Positions 1 to 5,400 of a stretch of 5,849 bases of DNA are shown one piece after another. This stretch comes from CAZVEV01 sp964625865 (lineage in GTDB: Bacteria; Planctomycetota; Phycisphaerae; SM23-33): NCBI GenBank assembly GCA_964625865.1, contig CAZVEV010000343.1, forward strand, positions 1 to 5,849. Direction: 5' to 3'. The first letter of the stretch is position 1; every line of letters begins with the position of its first letter. Below the pieces are notes generated by a model. The model was not told where the DNA came from, made no database searches, and worked only from the letters and a program-made list of their open reading frames with translations. The translations under genes were made by a program, and so were the position numbers.

Positions 1-306
1 CCGCTGCGCGACATCCGCTTCACCGACAACTGGTTCATCGTCGACTACGTCGCCCAGTGCAAGCCCAACCCGTGGGGCCTCCGCGACATCGTGGGCAACG
101 TCAGCGAGTGGACGCGATCGGATTACGCGGCCTATCCGTACAAGGCCGCTGACGGGCGGAACGCGGGCAACGTGCAGGCGGCGAAGGTCGCCCGAGGCGG
201 CTCGTGGGACGACCGCCCGAAGGACGCCGGCTCGTCCGTGCGTTTCCGCTACGAATCCTTCCAGAAGGTCTACGACGTCGGCTTCCGCGTGATCATCGAA
301 GACTGA
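1..306 (+). CDS. SUMF1/FGE-sulfatase-domain protein, 3' end only
   Basis: The frame is open from base 1 and stops at TGA 304-306, leaving the last 101 residues of a gene that begins upstream. A GTG at 91 lies inside the conserved core and is not the real start. The fragment has the SUMF1 signature: PNPWGLRDIVGNVSEWTRSD (about residues 22-41 of the fragment), then ARGGSW, then an R-rich stretch ending VGFRV. The family includes formylglycine-generating enzymes, which oxidise a sulfatase cysteine, but also many non-catalytic binding modules. In true FGE the segment just after GGS carries the paired active-site cysteines; here GGSWDDRPKDAGSSVRFRY has none, and the only cysteine in the fragment is far upstream (AQCKPN). 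I infer a non-FGE member, of the type planctomycetes often fuse to other extracellular domains. What precedes the domain cannot be seen. Confidence is high for the family, low for function. Confidence 0.88.
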   Translation, partial: PLRDIRFTDNWFIVDYVAQCKPNPWGLRDIVGNVSEWTRSDYAAYPYKAADGRNAGNVQAAKVARGGSWDDRPKDAGSSVRFRYESFQKVYDVGFRVIIED

Positions 307-311
307 ACCGG

Positions 312-341
312 TTGACGGGTTAACATGGCATCCCTGCTAAT
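312..341 (+). promoter_or_regulatory. Possible sigma-70-like promoter for the DUF1080 gene
   Basis: TTGACG (312-317, five of six matches to the -35 consensus) is followed after 18 bases by GCTAAT (336-341, four of six matches to the -10). It sits in the 64-base gap between the SUMF1-gene stop and the GTG at 371, so a transcript would start near 348 with a very short leader. No terminator-like hairpin with a T tract separates the two genes, so read-through from upstream is equally possible. This is a consensus match only. Confidence 0.35.
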
Positions 342-370
342 CGACGGGATTTCACCGAAAGGTATCTAGC

Positions 371-1435
371 GTGCATACATCAAAGATTCTGGTTGTGTTG
401 GCTGTGTTGATCTCTCTGGCGTCGGCGGCTTCGGCAGCCAAGAGAAAGCCCTCCAAGTCGTGGACGGACCCGACCAAGGCGACCGCCGAGGACAAGGACT
501 TCGCGATTCAGGGCGAGTACGCCGGTCAGGTCGCCAAGGCCAAGAGCGGCGTTCAACTGGTGGCAATCGGCAGCGGGCGGTTCATCTTCGTCTGCCTCGA
601 CGGCGGCCTGCCCGGACAAGGGGCCAACGGCGCCGCCCGCACCGTCTGCCTCGGCCAGACCTCCGAGGCCGGCACGATCACGCTGAAGAGCAAGCGATTC
701 GCAAAGGCCCTCGTCCGGGACGGCGCAATGACGGTCTTCGGCGCCGACGGCAAGGCCGTCGGCGAACTGAAGAAGGTCTGCCGCACCAGCCCCACCGCCG
801 GCGCCAAGCCCCCCAAGGGGGCGGTGGTCCTCTTCGACGGCGGCAAGGCCGACCAGTTCGCCAGGGGCAGGACCGAGGGCGGCCTGCTGTGCGAAGGGAC
901 GTCCACCGTCAAGTCCTTCAAGTCGTTCCGGCTCCACATCGAGTTCCGCATGCCCTACAAGCCCGACCGGTTTCCGAGCAACCAGGACCGCGGCAACAGC
1001 GGCGTCTACACGTACAATCGCTACGAGACCCAACTGCTCGACACGTTCGGACTGCACTACAACCACCACAAGATCGACAAGTGGAAAGAGGCGTTCAAGG
1101 CCGAGCTGGGCACCGGCCCGCAGTCCGACCGCACGCAATGGGGCGGCTGCTTCTACAAGTTCAAGACGCCCGACGTGAACATGTGCTACCCGCCCCTGGC
1201 GTGGCAGACCTACGATATCGACTTCACCGCGCCAGTCTTCGAGGGCAAGACCAAGACGGCCAACGCCCGCATCACGGTGCGACACAACGGCGTGGTCATC
1301 CACAACGACGTCGAGATGGTCCAGGGCGGCACGGGCGCGGGCCGAGGCCGCGGAGAAATCCCCGCCGGCCAGATCTTCCTCCAGGGACACGGCAACCCCG
1401 TGCGCTTCCGCAACATCTGGATCGTCGAGAAGTAG
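371..1435 (+). CDS. Secreted DUF1080 (3-keto-disaccharide hydrolase family) protein
   Basis: A 354-residue exported protein. The start is GTG 371, preceded by AAAGG (358-362) eight bases upstream and followed directly by a signal peptide: MHTSK, a hydrophobic run ILVVLAVLISLA, and likely cleavage after SAASA near residue 22. Residues about 43-140 (QGEYAGQV, a GGLPGQGANGA segment, C75, C93, C137) match a front domain often seen ahead of DUF1080 in planctomycetes. Residues about 150-352 are the DUF1080 domain (Pfam PF06439), a concanavalin-like jelly roll: AVVLFDG, FRLHIEFRMPY, QDRGNSGVY, YETQLLDTFG, PPLAWQTYDIDF, ITVRHNGVVIHND and the closing GNPVRFRNIWI. The Pfam name 3-keto-disaccharide hydrolase reflects work on some members that cleave 3-keto-glycosides; others may only bind sugar. 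The substrate cannot be read from sequence. Six cysteines in the mature protein could form disulfides after export. It lies 64 bases after the SUMF1 gene, consistent with extracellular glycan processing. Domain call is firm; activity is inferred. Confidence 0.92.
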   Translation: MHTSKILVVLAVLISLASAASAAKRKPSKSWTDPTKATAEDKDFAIQGEYAGQVAKAKSGVQLVAIGSGRFIFVCLDGGLPGQGANGAARTVCLGQTSEAGTITLKSKRFAKALVRDGAMTVFGADGKAVGELKKVCRTSPTAGAKPPKGAVVLFDGGKADQFARGRTEGGLLCEGTSTVKSFKSFRLHIEFRMPYKPDRFPSNQDRGNSGVYTYNRYETQLLDTFGLHYNHHKIDKWKEAFKAELGTGPQSDRTQWGGCFYKFKTPDVNMCYPPLAWQTYDIDFTAPVFEGKTKTANARITVRHNGVVIHNDVEMVQGGTGAGRGRGEIPAGQIFLQGHGNPVRFRNIWIVEK

Positions 1436-1457
1436 CCCGGGCGACATGCGCGAAATT

Positions 1458-1481
1458 GCGAAGCCGCAAGCGGCGCTTCGC
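1458..1481 (+). terminator. GC-rich hairpin after the DUF1080 gene, possible terminator
   Basis: GCGAAG (1458-1463) pairs with CTTCGC (1476-1481), and CCG (1464-1466) with CGG (1471-1473), around the four-base loop CAAG; the unpaired CG at 1474-1475 is a bulge. It begins 23 bases after the stop codon. No T tract follows, so it is not a standard intrinsic terminator; it could pause polymerase or protect the 3' end of the message. A promoter-like sequence begins 20 bases downstream, which suits a transcription-unit boundary. Confidence 0.4.
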
Positions 1482-1500
1482 ACAGATGCAACAACGACGT

Positions 1501-1528
1501 TTGACCGGTAACAGGCGCGCGGTAGGAT
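1501..1528 (+). promoter_or_regulatory. Possible promoter for the di-haem protein gene
   Basis: TTGACC (1501-1506, five of six to -35) and TAGGAT (1523-1528, four of six to -10) are separated by 16 bases. Transcription would start near 1535, about 45 bases before ATG 1580. It lies in the 144-base gap after the DUF1080 gene, just past the hairpin at 1458-1481. This is a consensus match only; in GC-rich DNA such matches are suggestive at best. Confidence 0.33.
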
Positions 1529-1579
1529 GAGGTATCGTCGAGCGAAGCGGTTGCAGATCAGGCGGACCACGGAACAGGA

Positions 1580-3928
1580 ATGAGCAGCAGCAGAACAACT
1601 CACTGTCCCCTGTCAAAGACAGCGTGCGTCCTGGTCGTGTGTTGTCTCGCTGCCGCCGGTCCGGCCGCGGCGCCCGACAAAGAGGCGGCTGTCCTGAAAG
1701 CCCGCTTTGCCCGCGCCGCCGGGCGGGTAGTATTCGTCAAGCGGCATCACTTCAAGAGGCCGTTCGGGATCGGGTCGATCATCGCGTGGGACATCCACAT
1801 CCCCGGCGGGGGGATCTACACGTGCGACCCGAGCAAGCCCGGCGGCGACGAGGTCGAACTGTTCCGCAACGACGACGGCATCGTATTCGACGCGAGCCTG
1901 TCGTTCGACGCCCGCAAACTCCTGTTCGCCTGGCGCGACTGCAAGAAAGGCGACCCGTTCCACATCTACGAACTGGCGATCGACCCGAAAACCGGGCGCC
2001 GCGCACCGGGCGCGAAGGTCCGTCAGATCACCACCGGGCGGTTCCACGACGTCCACCCGTTCACCCTGCCGGACGGGCGGATCGGATTCGTCTCGACCCG
2101 CGTCGAGGCCCACACGCTCTGCCAGCCCGGCGCCGCCTGCGCGCTGTACGTGATGGATGCCGACGGAACGAACATGCAGCGGATCCACTTCGGCACGCTG
2201 GCGGACCATTCGCCTTACGTCATGAACGACGGGAGCATCCTGTTCACGCGGTGGGAGTACCAGGACAAGAGCCTGACCTATCCCCAGGGCCTCTGGACGA
2301 TCAACCCCGACGGGACGCGGCTGCAGTTGTACTACGGCAACACGATCTACGAGCCGGCGGTCACGTGGCAGGCGCGGGAGATCCCGGGGACCTCGACGGT
2401 GCTCTGCACGCTGGCGCCGCATCACGGGCACCCGATCGGGGCGGTCGGCATCATCGACCGGACCAAGGGGCTCGAGAATCCCAAAGCCATCCGCAACATC
2501 ACGCCCGAGGTCCCCTACCGCCCCGAACTGGACCGCGCGGGCGTGGGCGACCGTCAGTTCGCCTGGACGTACCGCGACCCGTACCCGCTGGCGAGCGACC
2601 TGTACATGGCGTCCTACGGCGGGTTCCGCGCCTCCGGCCCGCGGCGGTTCAAGCTGATCGCCCTCGACGACAAGGGGCGCAAGGCCCTGCTCCACCAGGA
2701 CGCAACGCTCTCGTGCTTCAATCCCATGCCCCTGACGCCCCGCACGCCGCCGCGCCGAAAGCCGCTGCTGCCGCCGTCGGACAAGACCACCGGCACGTTT
2801 GTCCTGACCAACGTCTACGAGGGCCTGACCGGGGTCAAGCCCGGACAGGTCAAGGCCATCCGCGTGACGCGCGTGATCCCCAAGCGCTGCAACATGCGAG
2901 GCCGCCGCGCCTACGACATGGACCCGCTGCAGAGTCGCGGCACGTACTACGCCAAGCAGGTCATCGGCACGGTCCCGGTAGACGCCAACGGCTCGGCGTG
3001 CTTCAACGCCCCCGCCCGCGTCGAACTGTACTTCCAGGCGCTCGACGCGGCGGGCAAGGAACTGCAGCGGATGGGCACGGTCACGCAGATCATGCCCGGC
3101 GAAACGCAAAGCTGCCTGGGCTGTCACGAGGACGACTTCACCGCCCCGCCGACCGGAGCCGCGGTCGCGAAACTGCTTCGCCGCACGCCCCTGGACCTCA
3201 CCCCGCCGCCCTGGGGCGACGAGCCGCTCAGCTTCGCCCGTCACATCCAGCCCGTCTTCGACAAGTACTGCACGAAGTGCCACTCCGGCCCCGACCCCAA
3301 GGCGGGCATGGACCTCTCGGGCGACAAGACGCGGTTTTTCAACATGGCGTACGACAACCTCGTCGACCGCAGGCTGGTGCACTACCACTGGCTCAAGCAG
3401 GCGCCGGTGAAGAACTGGAAACCGCTGTCCACCGGCTCGCGCGTCAGCAAGCTGGTCAAGCGCATCGAAGCGAAGCACAGCAAGGTCGTCGTTGACGACG
3501 AGTCGCGCCGCCGCATCACCGCCTGGATCGACGCCAACATTCCGTACTACGGGACATACGATCACACCCGCCCCGGCACGGCCGGATCGCGAGACCTGTG
3601 GACCGGCCCCTGGATCGGACAACTCCGAAGCGCCCTGAAGGCCGCCGGCCTGAAAACCGGTTTCGGGCACACCGACGTGAACCTGACGCGGCCGGAGTTC
3701 AGCCGCCTGCTGACCCGGCGCCTGGCGAAATCCGCCGGCGGCGCCGCCGACGACAAGGCCGCCGTCTTCACCAGCACGTCAGACCCGAAGTACGCCGCGA
3801 TCCTGAGAGCGATCCGGGCCGGCAAGAAGGCCCTCGACGCCGACCCGCGAGTCGACATGCCCGGCGCCAGGCCCAAGCCCTACCCGGTGGACTTCGGCAA
3901 GCTGTTCACCGGCTTTTCCGGTCCGTAA
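1580..3928 (+). CDS. Exported di-haem protein with hydrazine-synthase-alpha-like domain
   Basis: A 782-residue exported protein. ATG 1580 fits a signal peptide (SSSRTTHCPLSK, then ACVLVVCCLAAAG, cleavage near PAAA, residue 31); the ribosome-binding site is weak (GGAACAGGA, 1571-1579). Residues about 48-300 look like a TolB/WD40-type beta-propeller: short strands with DG or PDG turns (HDVHPFTLPDGRIGFVSTR, MDADGTNMQR, NDGSILFTRWEY, INPDGTRLQLYYGN). Residues about 425-525 match the hydrazine synthase alpha middle domain (PF18582): YYAKQVIGTVPVDANGSACF, VELYFQALDAAGKELQRMG, PGETQSCLGCHEDD. The first haem c site is C512-x-x-C515-H516; the second, C564-x-x-C567-H568, follows HIQPVFDKYCTKCHSG as in planctomycete cytochrome domains. 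The C-terminus has WIDANIPYYGTY and PRVDMPGARP, typical of this group. In anammox hydrazine synthase the catalytic haem is, as I recall, ligated by a tyrosine four residues after the CxxCH histidine; here that residue is F520. No beta/gamma-type subunit is visible. I infer a periplasmic redox protein of unknown substrate, not a hydrazine synthase. Confidence 0.9.
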   Translation: MSSSRTTHCPLSKTACVLVVCCLAAAGPAAAPDKEAAVLKARFARAAGRVVFVKRHHFKRPFGIGSIIAWDIHIPGGGIYTCDPSKPGGDEVELFRNDDGIVFDASLSFDARKLLFAWRDCKKGDPFHIYELAIDPKTGRRAPGAKVRQITTGRFHDVHPFTLPDGRIGFVSTRVEAHTLCQPGAACALYVMDADGTNMQRIHFGTLADHSPYVMNDGSILFTRWEYQDKSLTYPQGLWTINPDGTRLQLYYGNTIYEPAVTWQAREIPGTSTVLCTLAPHHGHPIGAVGIIDRTKGLENPKAIRNITPEVPYRPELDRAGVGDRQFAWTYRDPYPLASDLYMASYGGFRASGPRRFKLIALDDKGRKALLHQDATLSCFNPMPLTPRTPPRRKPLLPPSDKTTGTFVLTNVYEGLTGVKPGQVKAIRVTRVIPKRCNMRGRRAYDMDPLQSRGTYYAKQVIGTVPVDANGSACFNAPARVELYFQALDAAGKELQRMGTVTQIMPGETQSCLGCHEDDFTAPPTGAAVAKLLRRTPLDLTPPPWGDEPLSFARHIQPVFDKYCTKCHSGPDPKAGMDLSGDKTRFFNMAYDNLVDRRLVHYHWLKQAPVKNWKPLSTGSRVSKLVKRIEAKHSKVVVDDESRRRITAWIDANIPYYGTYDHTRPGTAGSRDLWTGPWIGQLRSALKAAGLKTGFGHTDVNLTRPEFSRLLTRRLAKSAGGAADDKAAVFTSTSDPKYAAILRAIRAGKKALDADPRVDMPGARPKPYPVDFGKLFTGFSGP

Positions 3929-3930
3929 GC

Positions 3931-4021
3931 GTAGACGCGGCATCTTGCCGCGTTTCTGGAACGCCTTCTGAGAGACACTGCGTGTTACCCTCAAGACAAC
4001 GCGGCAAGATGCCGCGTCTAC
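3931..4021. repeat. REPIN/BIME-like nested inverted repeat (two GTAG-headed REP palindromes)
   Basis: Two 24-base arms (3931-3954 and 3998-4021) are perfect inverted copies across a 43-base spacer. Each arm is itself a palindrome: GTAG (3931-3934), stem ACGCGGCA (3935-3942), loop TCT, stem TGCCGCGT (3946-3953). The right arm is the same read on the other strand, ending in CTAC (4018-4021). A GTAG tetranucleotide next to a short palindrome is the mark of REP sequences mobilised by RAYT (IS200/IS605-like TnpA-REP) transposases, and two REPs in inverted orientation make a BIME or REPIN. It starts two bases after the stop codon of the di-haem gene, a usual REP position, where it may also stabilise or end that transcript. 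No transposase is in the window and no further copy is present, so the mobile-element reading is inferred. The plain alternative is a large 3'-end hairpin. Confidence 0.72.
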
Positions 4022-4104
4022 ACTGCCTGTCCGACAGTCTCGCCCGGACAAAGTACCCGCAGAACAACTATACAAAACGATAACAAAATAAATACAATTT
4101 GATA

Positions 4105-4132
4105 TTGCACTCCACCGCCCTTCGGGTATAAT
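4105..4132 (+). promoter_or_regulatory. Promoter with perfect -10 box and AT-rich upstream tract
   Basis: A perfect TATAAT lies at 4127-4132. The best-placed -35 is TTGCAC (4105-4110, 16-base spacer), which matches only TTG well; TTGATA at 4099-4104 matches better but is 22 bases away. The tract 4062-4107 is strikingly AT-rich for this GC-rich window, with A runs (ACAAAACGATAACAAAATAA) that could act as an UP element. Transcription would begin near 4139, giving a leader of about 115 bases for the PEP-CTERM gene and probably the gene after it. This is the most convincing promoter in the window. Confidence 0.6.
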
Positions 4133-4138
4133 CTCTAG

Positions 4139-4253
4139 TAGTCTATCTCGATTGAGGGATTCCAATCGGAGAGAGCAACGCAACGACGGAACGGAACAGA
4201 TGCACGACAGCAGGTCTAATCAAAGCCCCACCGGGGGCGGAACAAGGAGACTG
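4139..4253 (+). other. 5' leader of the PEP-CTERM gene with two hairpins
   Basis: The predicted untranslated leader can form two small stems. CGATTG (4149-4154) pairs with CAATCG (4163-4168) around an eight-base loop, close to the predicted transcript start. GCCCC (4225-4229) pairs with GGGGC (4234-4238) around ACCG, ending six bases before the Shine-Dalgarno sequence. The first could protect the 5' end; the second could affect ribosome access. The frame is open upstream to a TTG at 4152 and an ATG at 4200, but neither has a ribosome-binding site or fits the signal peptide, so I treat this region as untranslated. No known riboswitch is recognised. Confidence 0.4.
4244..4250 (+). promoter_or_regulatory. 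Ribosome-binding site that sets the PEP-CTERM gene start
   Basis: AAGGAGA is the strongest Shine-Dalgarno match near this gene. Its GGAG (4246-4249) lies seven bases before ATG 4257 and four before ATG 4254. The seven-base spacing and the alignment with the next gene (AAGGAGA 5340-5346, ATG 5353, the same distance) favour 4257. Confidence 0.7.
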
Positions 4254-4256
4254 ATG

Positions 4257-5282
4257 ATGAGCAAGACACACATGACCGCGGTACTGGCGGTGCTCGTGTT
4301 GGCCGCGTGCCTTGTCTCGCCCGTTTTTGCCGCACAATTCACGGCCGCCGATGGGCTCTACCAGGTAGGTACGAACTGGTCGGGCGGGATCGTGCCCAAC
4401 GGGACCACCAACGTCGAAGCCAACTGGGCTCGAATCGGCACGGCAACGAATAATAACGTCAAAGCGACGTACAGCTCGTCGACAAACTACAACTGCTATC
4501 AACTGCCCATTGGTCTGCAAGCTACCGGCACGCTGGTCCTATCCGGTAGTGCCGGAACGCTGCTGGCGGCCACGACGTCGAACGTGGGGTACCAAACCGG
4601 CGGCGTCGGCACCGTTGAAGTCCACGCCGGCACGCTCGACATCAACGGTCAGTTCTTCTTCGGTAGACAGAACAACGCCCAGGGCACTTTGAAGCTGACC
4701 GGGGGAACTGTTGACACCCAAAGCGGACTTTACTTCGGCTTTGAAAGCGCCAGCACGGTTGGGACGTTGGAGGTCAGTGGCGGTCACCTTGATGTGAACG
4801 GCGACGCCTTGCGCATCGGCCTGGCCAACGGCGCCACGGCGACATTCAAGATCACGGGAAGCGGCACGAACATCGACTGCCCCAATTTCACCATCGATAG
4901 TTCAAACTCCTTGTTGGATCTACACATCGTTGACGGCAACCTGAGTTCCATCGACGCCACCGGCACCGTCGTCTTCCTAAACAACACGCCGAGCCTCGAC
5001 GTCACGCTCCTGGGGTCCGGATATGCCGACAACGATTCGTGGAACATCGTCAACCGGCCCAGCAACGGAAACACATCCACTCTCAACGGCGGAGCCGCCA
5101 ATAGAAGATTCGCGCAAGGGTTCTCGTTCGTGAACTCCCAGGGACACACCTTTGCGGTCGACTACGGCACGGTCGCCACCGATCCAATCACCTTGACGCT
5201 GACAACGTACATCCCCGAACCGGCGACTTTGGCCCTTATCGGCCTGGGCGGAATGGGCCTCCTGCGTCGCAAGAGACGGTAA
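4257..5282 (+). CDS. PEP-CTERM surface protein with autotransporter-like beta repeats
   Basis: A 341-residue secreted protein from ATG 4257. The signal peptide is MSKTHMTAV, a hydrophobic stretch LAVLVLAACLV, and a likely cut after SPVFA, about residue 25. Residues about 91-215 contain four to five repeats of about 26 residues: GTLVLSGSAGTLL (91), GTVEVHAGTLDINGQFFFG (118), GTLKLTGGTVDTQSGLYFG (143), GTLEVSGGHLDV (169) and a degenerate ATFKITGSG (194). The pattern GTLxVxGGxLDxxG...G matches the T5SS/PEP-CTERM-associated repeat, which is expected to fold as a right-handed beta-helix. The C-terminus is a textbook sorting signal: PEP (320-322), a short membrane segment ATLALIGLGGMGLL, then RRKRR. 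An exosortase should cleave at PEP and leave the protein on the surface or in extracellular polymer; no exosortase is in the window. Codon use is less GC-biased than in the genes upstream. The next gene follows after 70 bases with no clear terminator, suggesting co-transcription. Ligand or substrate is unknown. Confidence 0.93.
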   Translation: MSKTHMTAVLAVLVLAACLVSPVFAAQFTAADGLYQVGTNWSGGIVPNGTTNVEANWARIGTATNNNVKATYSSSTNYNCYQLPIGLQATGTLVLSGSAGTLLAATTSNVGYQTGGVGTVEVHAGTLDINGQFFFGRQNNAQGTLKLTGGTVDTQSGLYFGFESASTVGTLEVSGGHLDVNGDALRIGLANGATATFKITGSGTNIDCPNFTIDSSNSLLDLHIVDGNLSSIDATGTVVFLNNTPSLDVTLLGSGYADNDSWNIVNRPSNGNTSTLNGGAANRRFAQGFSFVNSQGHTFAVDYGTVATDPITLTLTTYIPEPATLALIGLGGMGLLRRKRR

Positions 5283-5339
5283 CCCCACGAGCAACCACAT
5301 GGCAGAAGGACTCAAACAAGGCCCTATCGAGGCCGAAAG

Positions 5340-5346
5340 AAGGAGA
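5340..5346 (+). promoter_or_regulatory. Ribosome-binding site of the last gene
   Basis: AAGGAGA, with GGAG at 5342-5345 seven bases before ATG 5353. In-frame ATGs also occur at 5347 (too close) and 5299 (no good ribosome-binding site, and it would put a charged stretch in front of the signal peptide). The exact spacing match to the upstream gene supports 5353. Confidence 0.68.
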
Positions 5347-5400
5347 ATGATAATGAGAAGGACACACGTAACCGCGGTACTGGTGATGCTCGCATTGGTT
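5340..5400 (+). repeat. Near copy of the leader cassette at 4244-4304
   Basis: Aligned without gaps from the Shine-Dalgarno AAGGAGA through codon 16, this segment matches 4244-4304 at about 49 of 61 bases by my hand count, including an identical 13-base block ACCGCGGTACTGG. Similarity fades inside the signal peptide, and the mature proteins do not resemble each other. Weaker similarity extends upstream of the ribosome-binding site (a TCAAA...GCCC pattern). This suggests duplication or exchange of the expression-and-export leader rather than duplication of whole genes. Confidence 0.65.

Noticed and set aside
325..369. A 14-codon open frame ending one base before the DUF1080 GTG start, possible leader peptide
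   Set aside because: It has no ribosome-binding site, no regulatory amino-acid run and overlaps the predicted -10 box, so it is probably chance.
460..1530. A + strand frame overlapping the DUF1080 gene in another phase
   Set aside because: Its translation is arginine/glycine/proline-rich, typical of an out-of-phase reading of GC-rich coding DNA.
380..1603. A 407-codon open frame on the - strand opposite the DUF1080 gene
   Set aside because: The same GC-bias shadow effect; the + strand protein has a signal peptide and a full Pfam-type domain.
1613..3670. A 685-codon open frame on the - strand opposite the di-haem gene
   Set aside because: It mirrors a high-GC3 gene with clear domains and haem motifs on the + strand; its translation is low-complexity V/A/R/D-rich with no recognisable domain or ribosome-binding site.
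1580..3928. True anammox hydrazine synthase alpha subunit
   Set aside because: The residue at the expected tyrosine-ligand position is phenylalanine, no partner subunits are nearby, and the neighbours are glycan and surface-protein genes.
3931..4021. CRISPR array
   Set aside because: There are only two repeat units and they are inverted, not direct, with a single spacer.
4028..4050. Inverted repeat TGTCCG/CGGACA with an 11-base loop, as a terminator
   Set aside because: Only six pairs with a wide loop and no T tract; the larger repeat at 3931-4021 is the stronger 3'-end structure.
4152..4256. N-terminal extension of the PEP-CTERM protein from TTG 4152 or ATG 4200
   Set aside because: Neither start has a Shine-Dalgarno, and the extension would bury the signal peptide; AAGGAGA sits correctly for ATG 4257.
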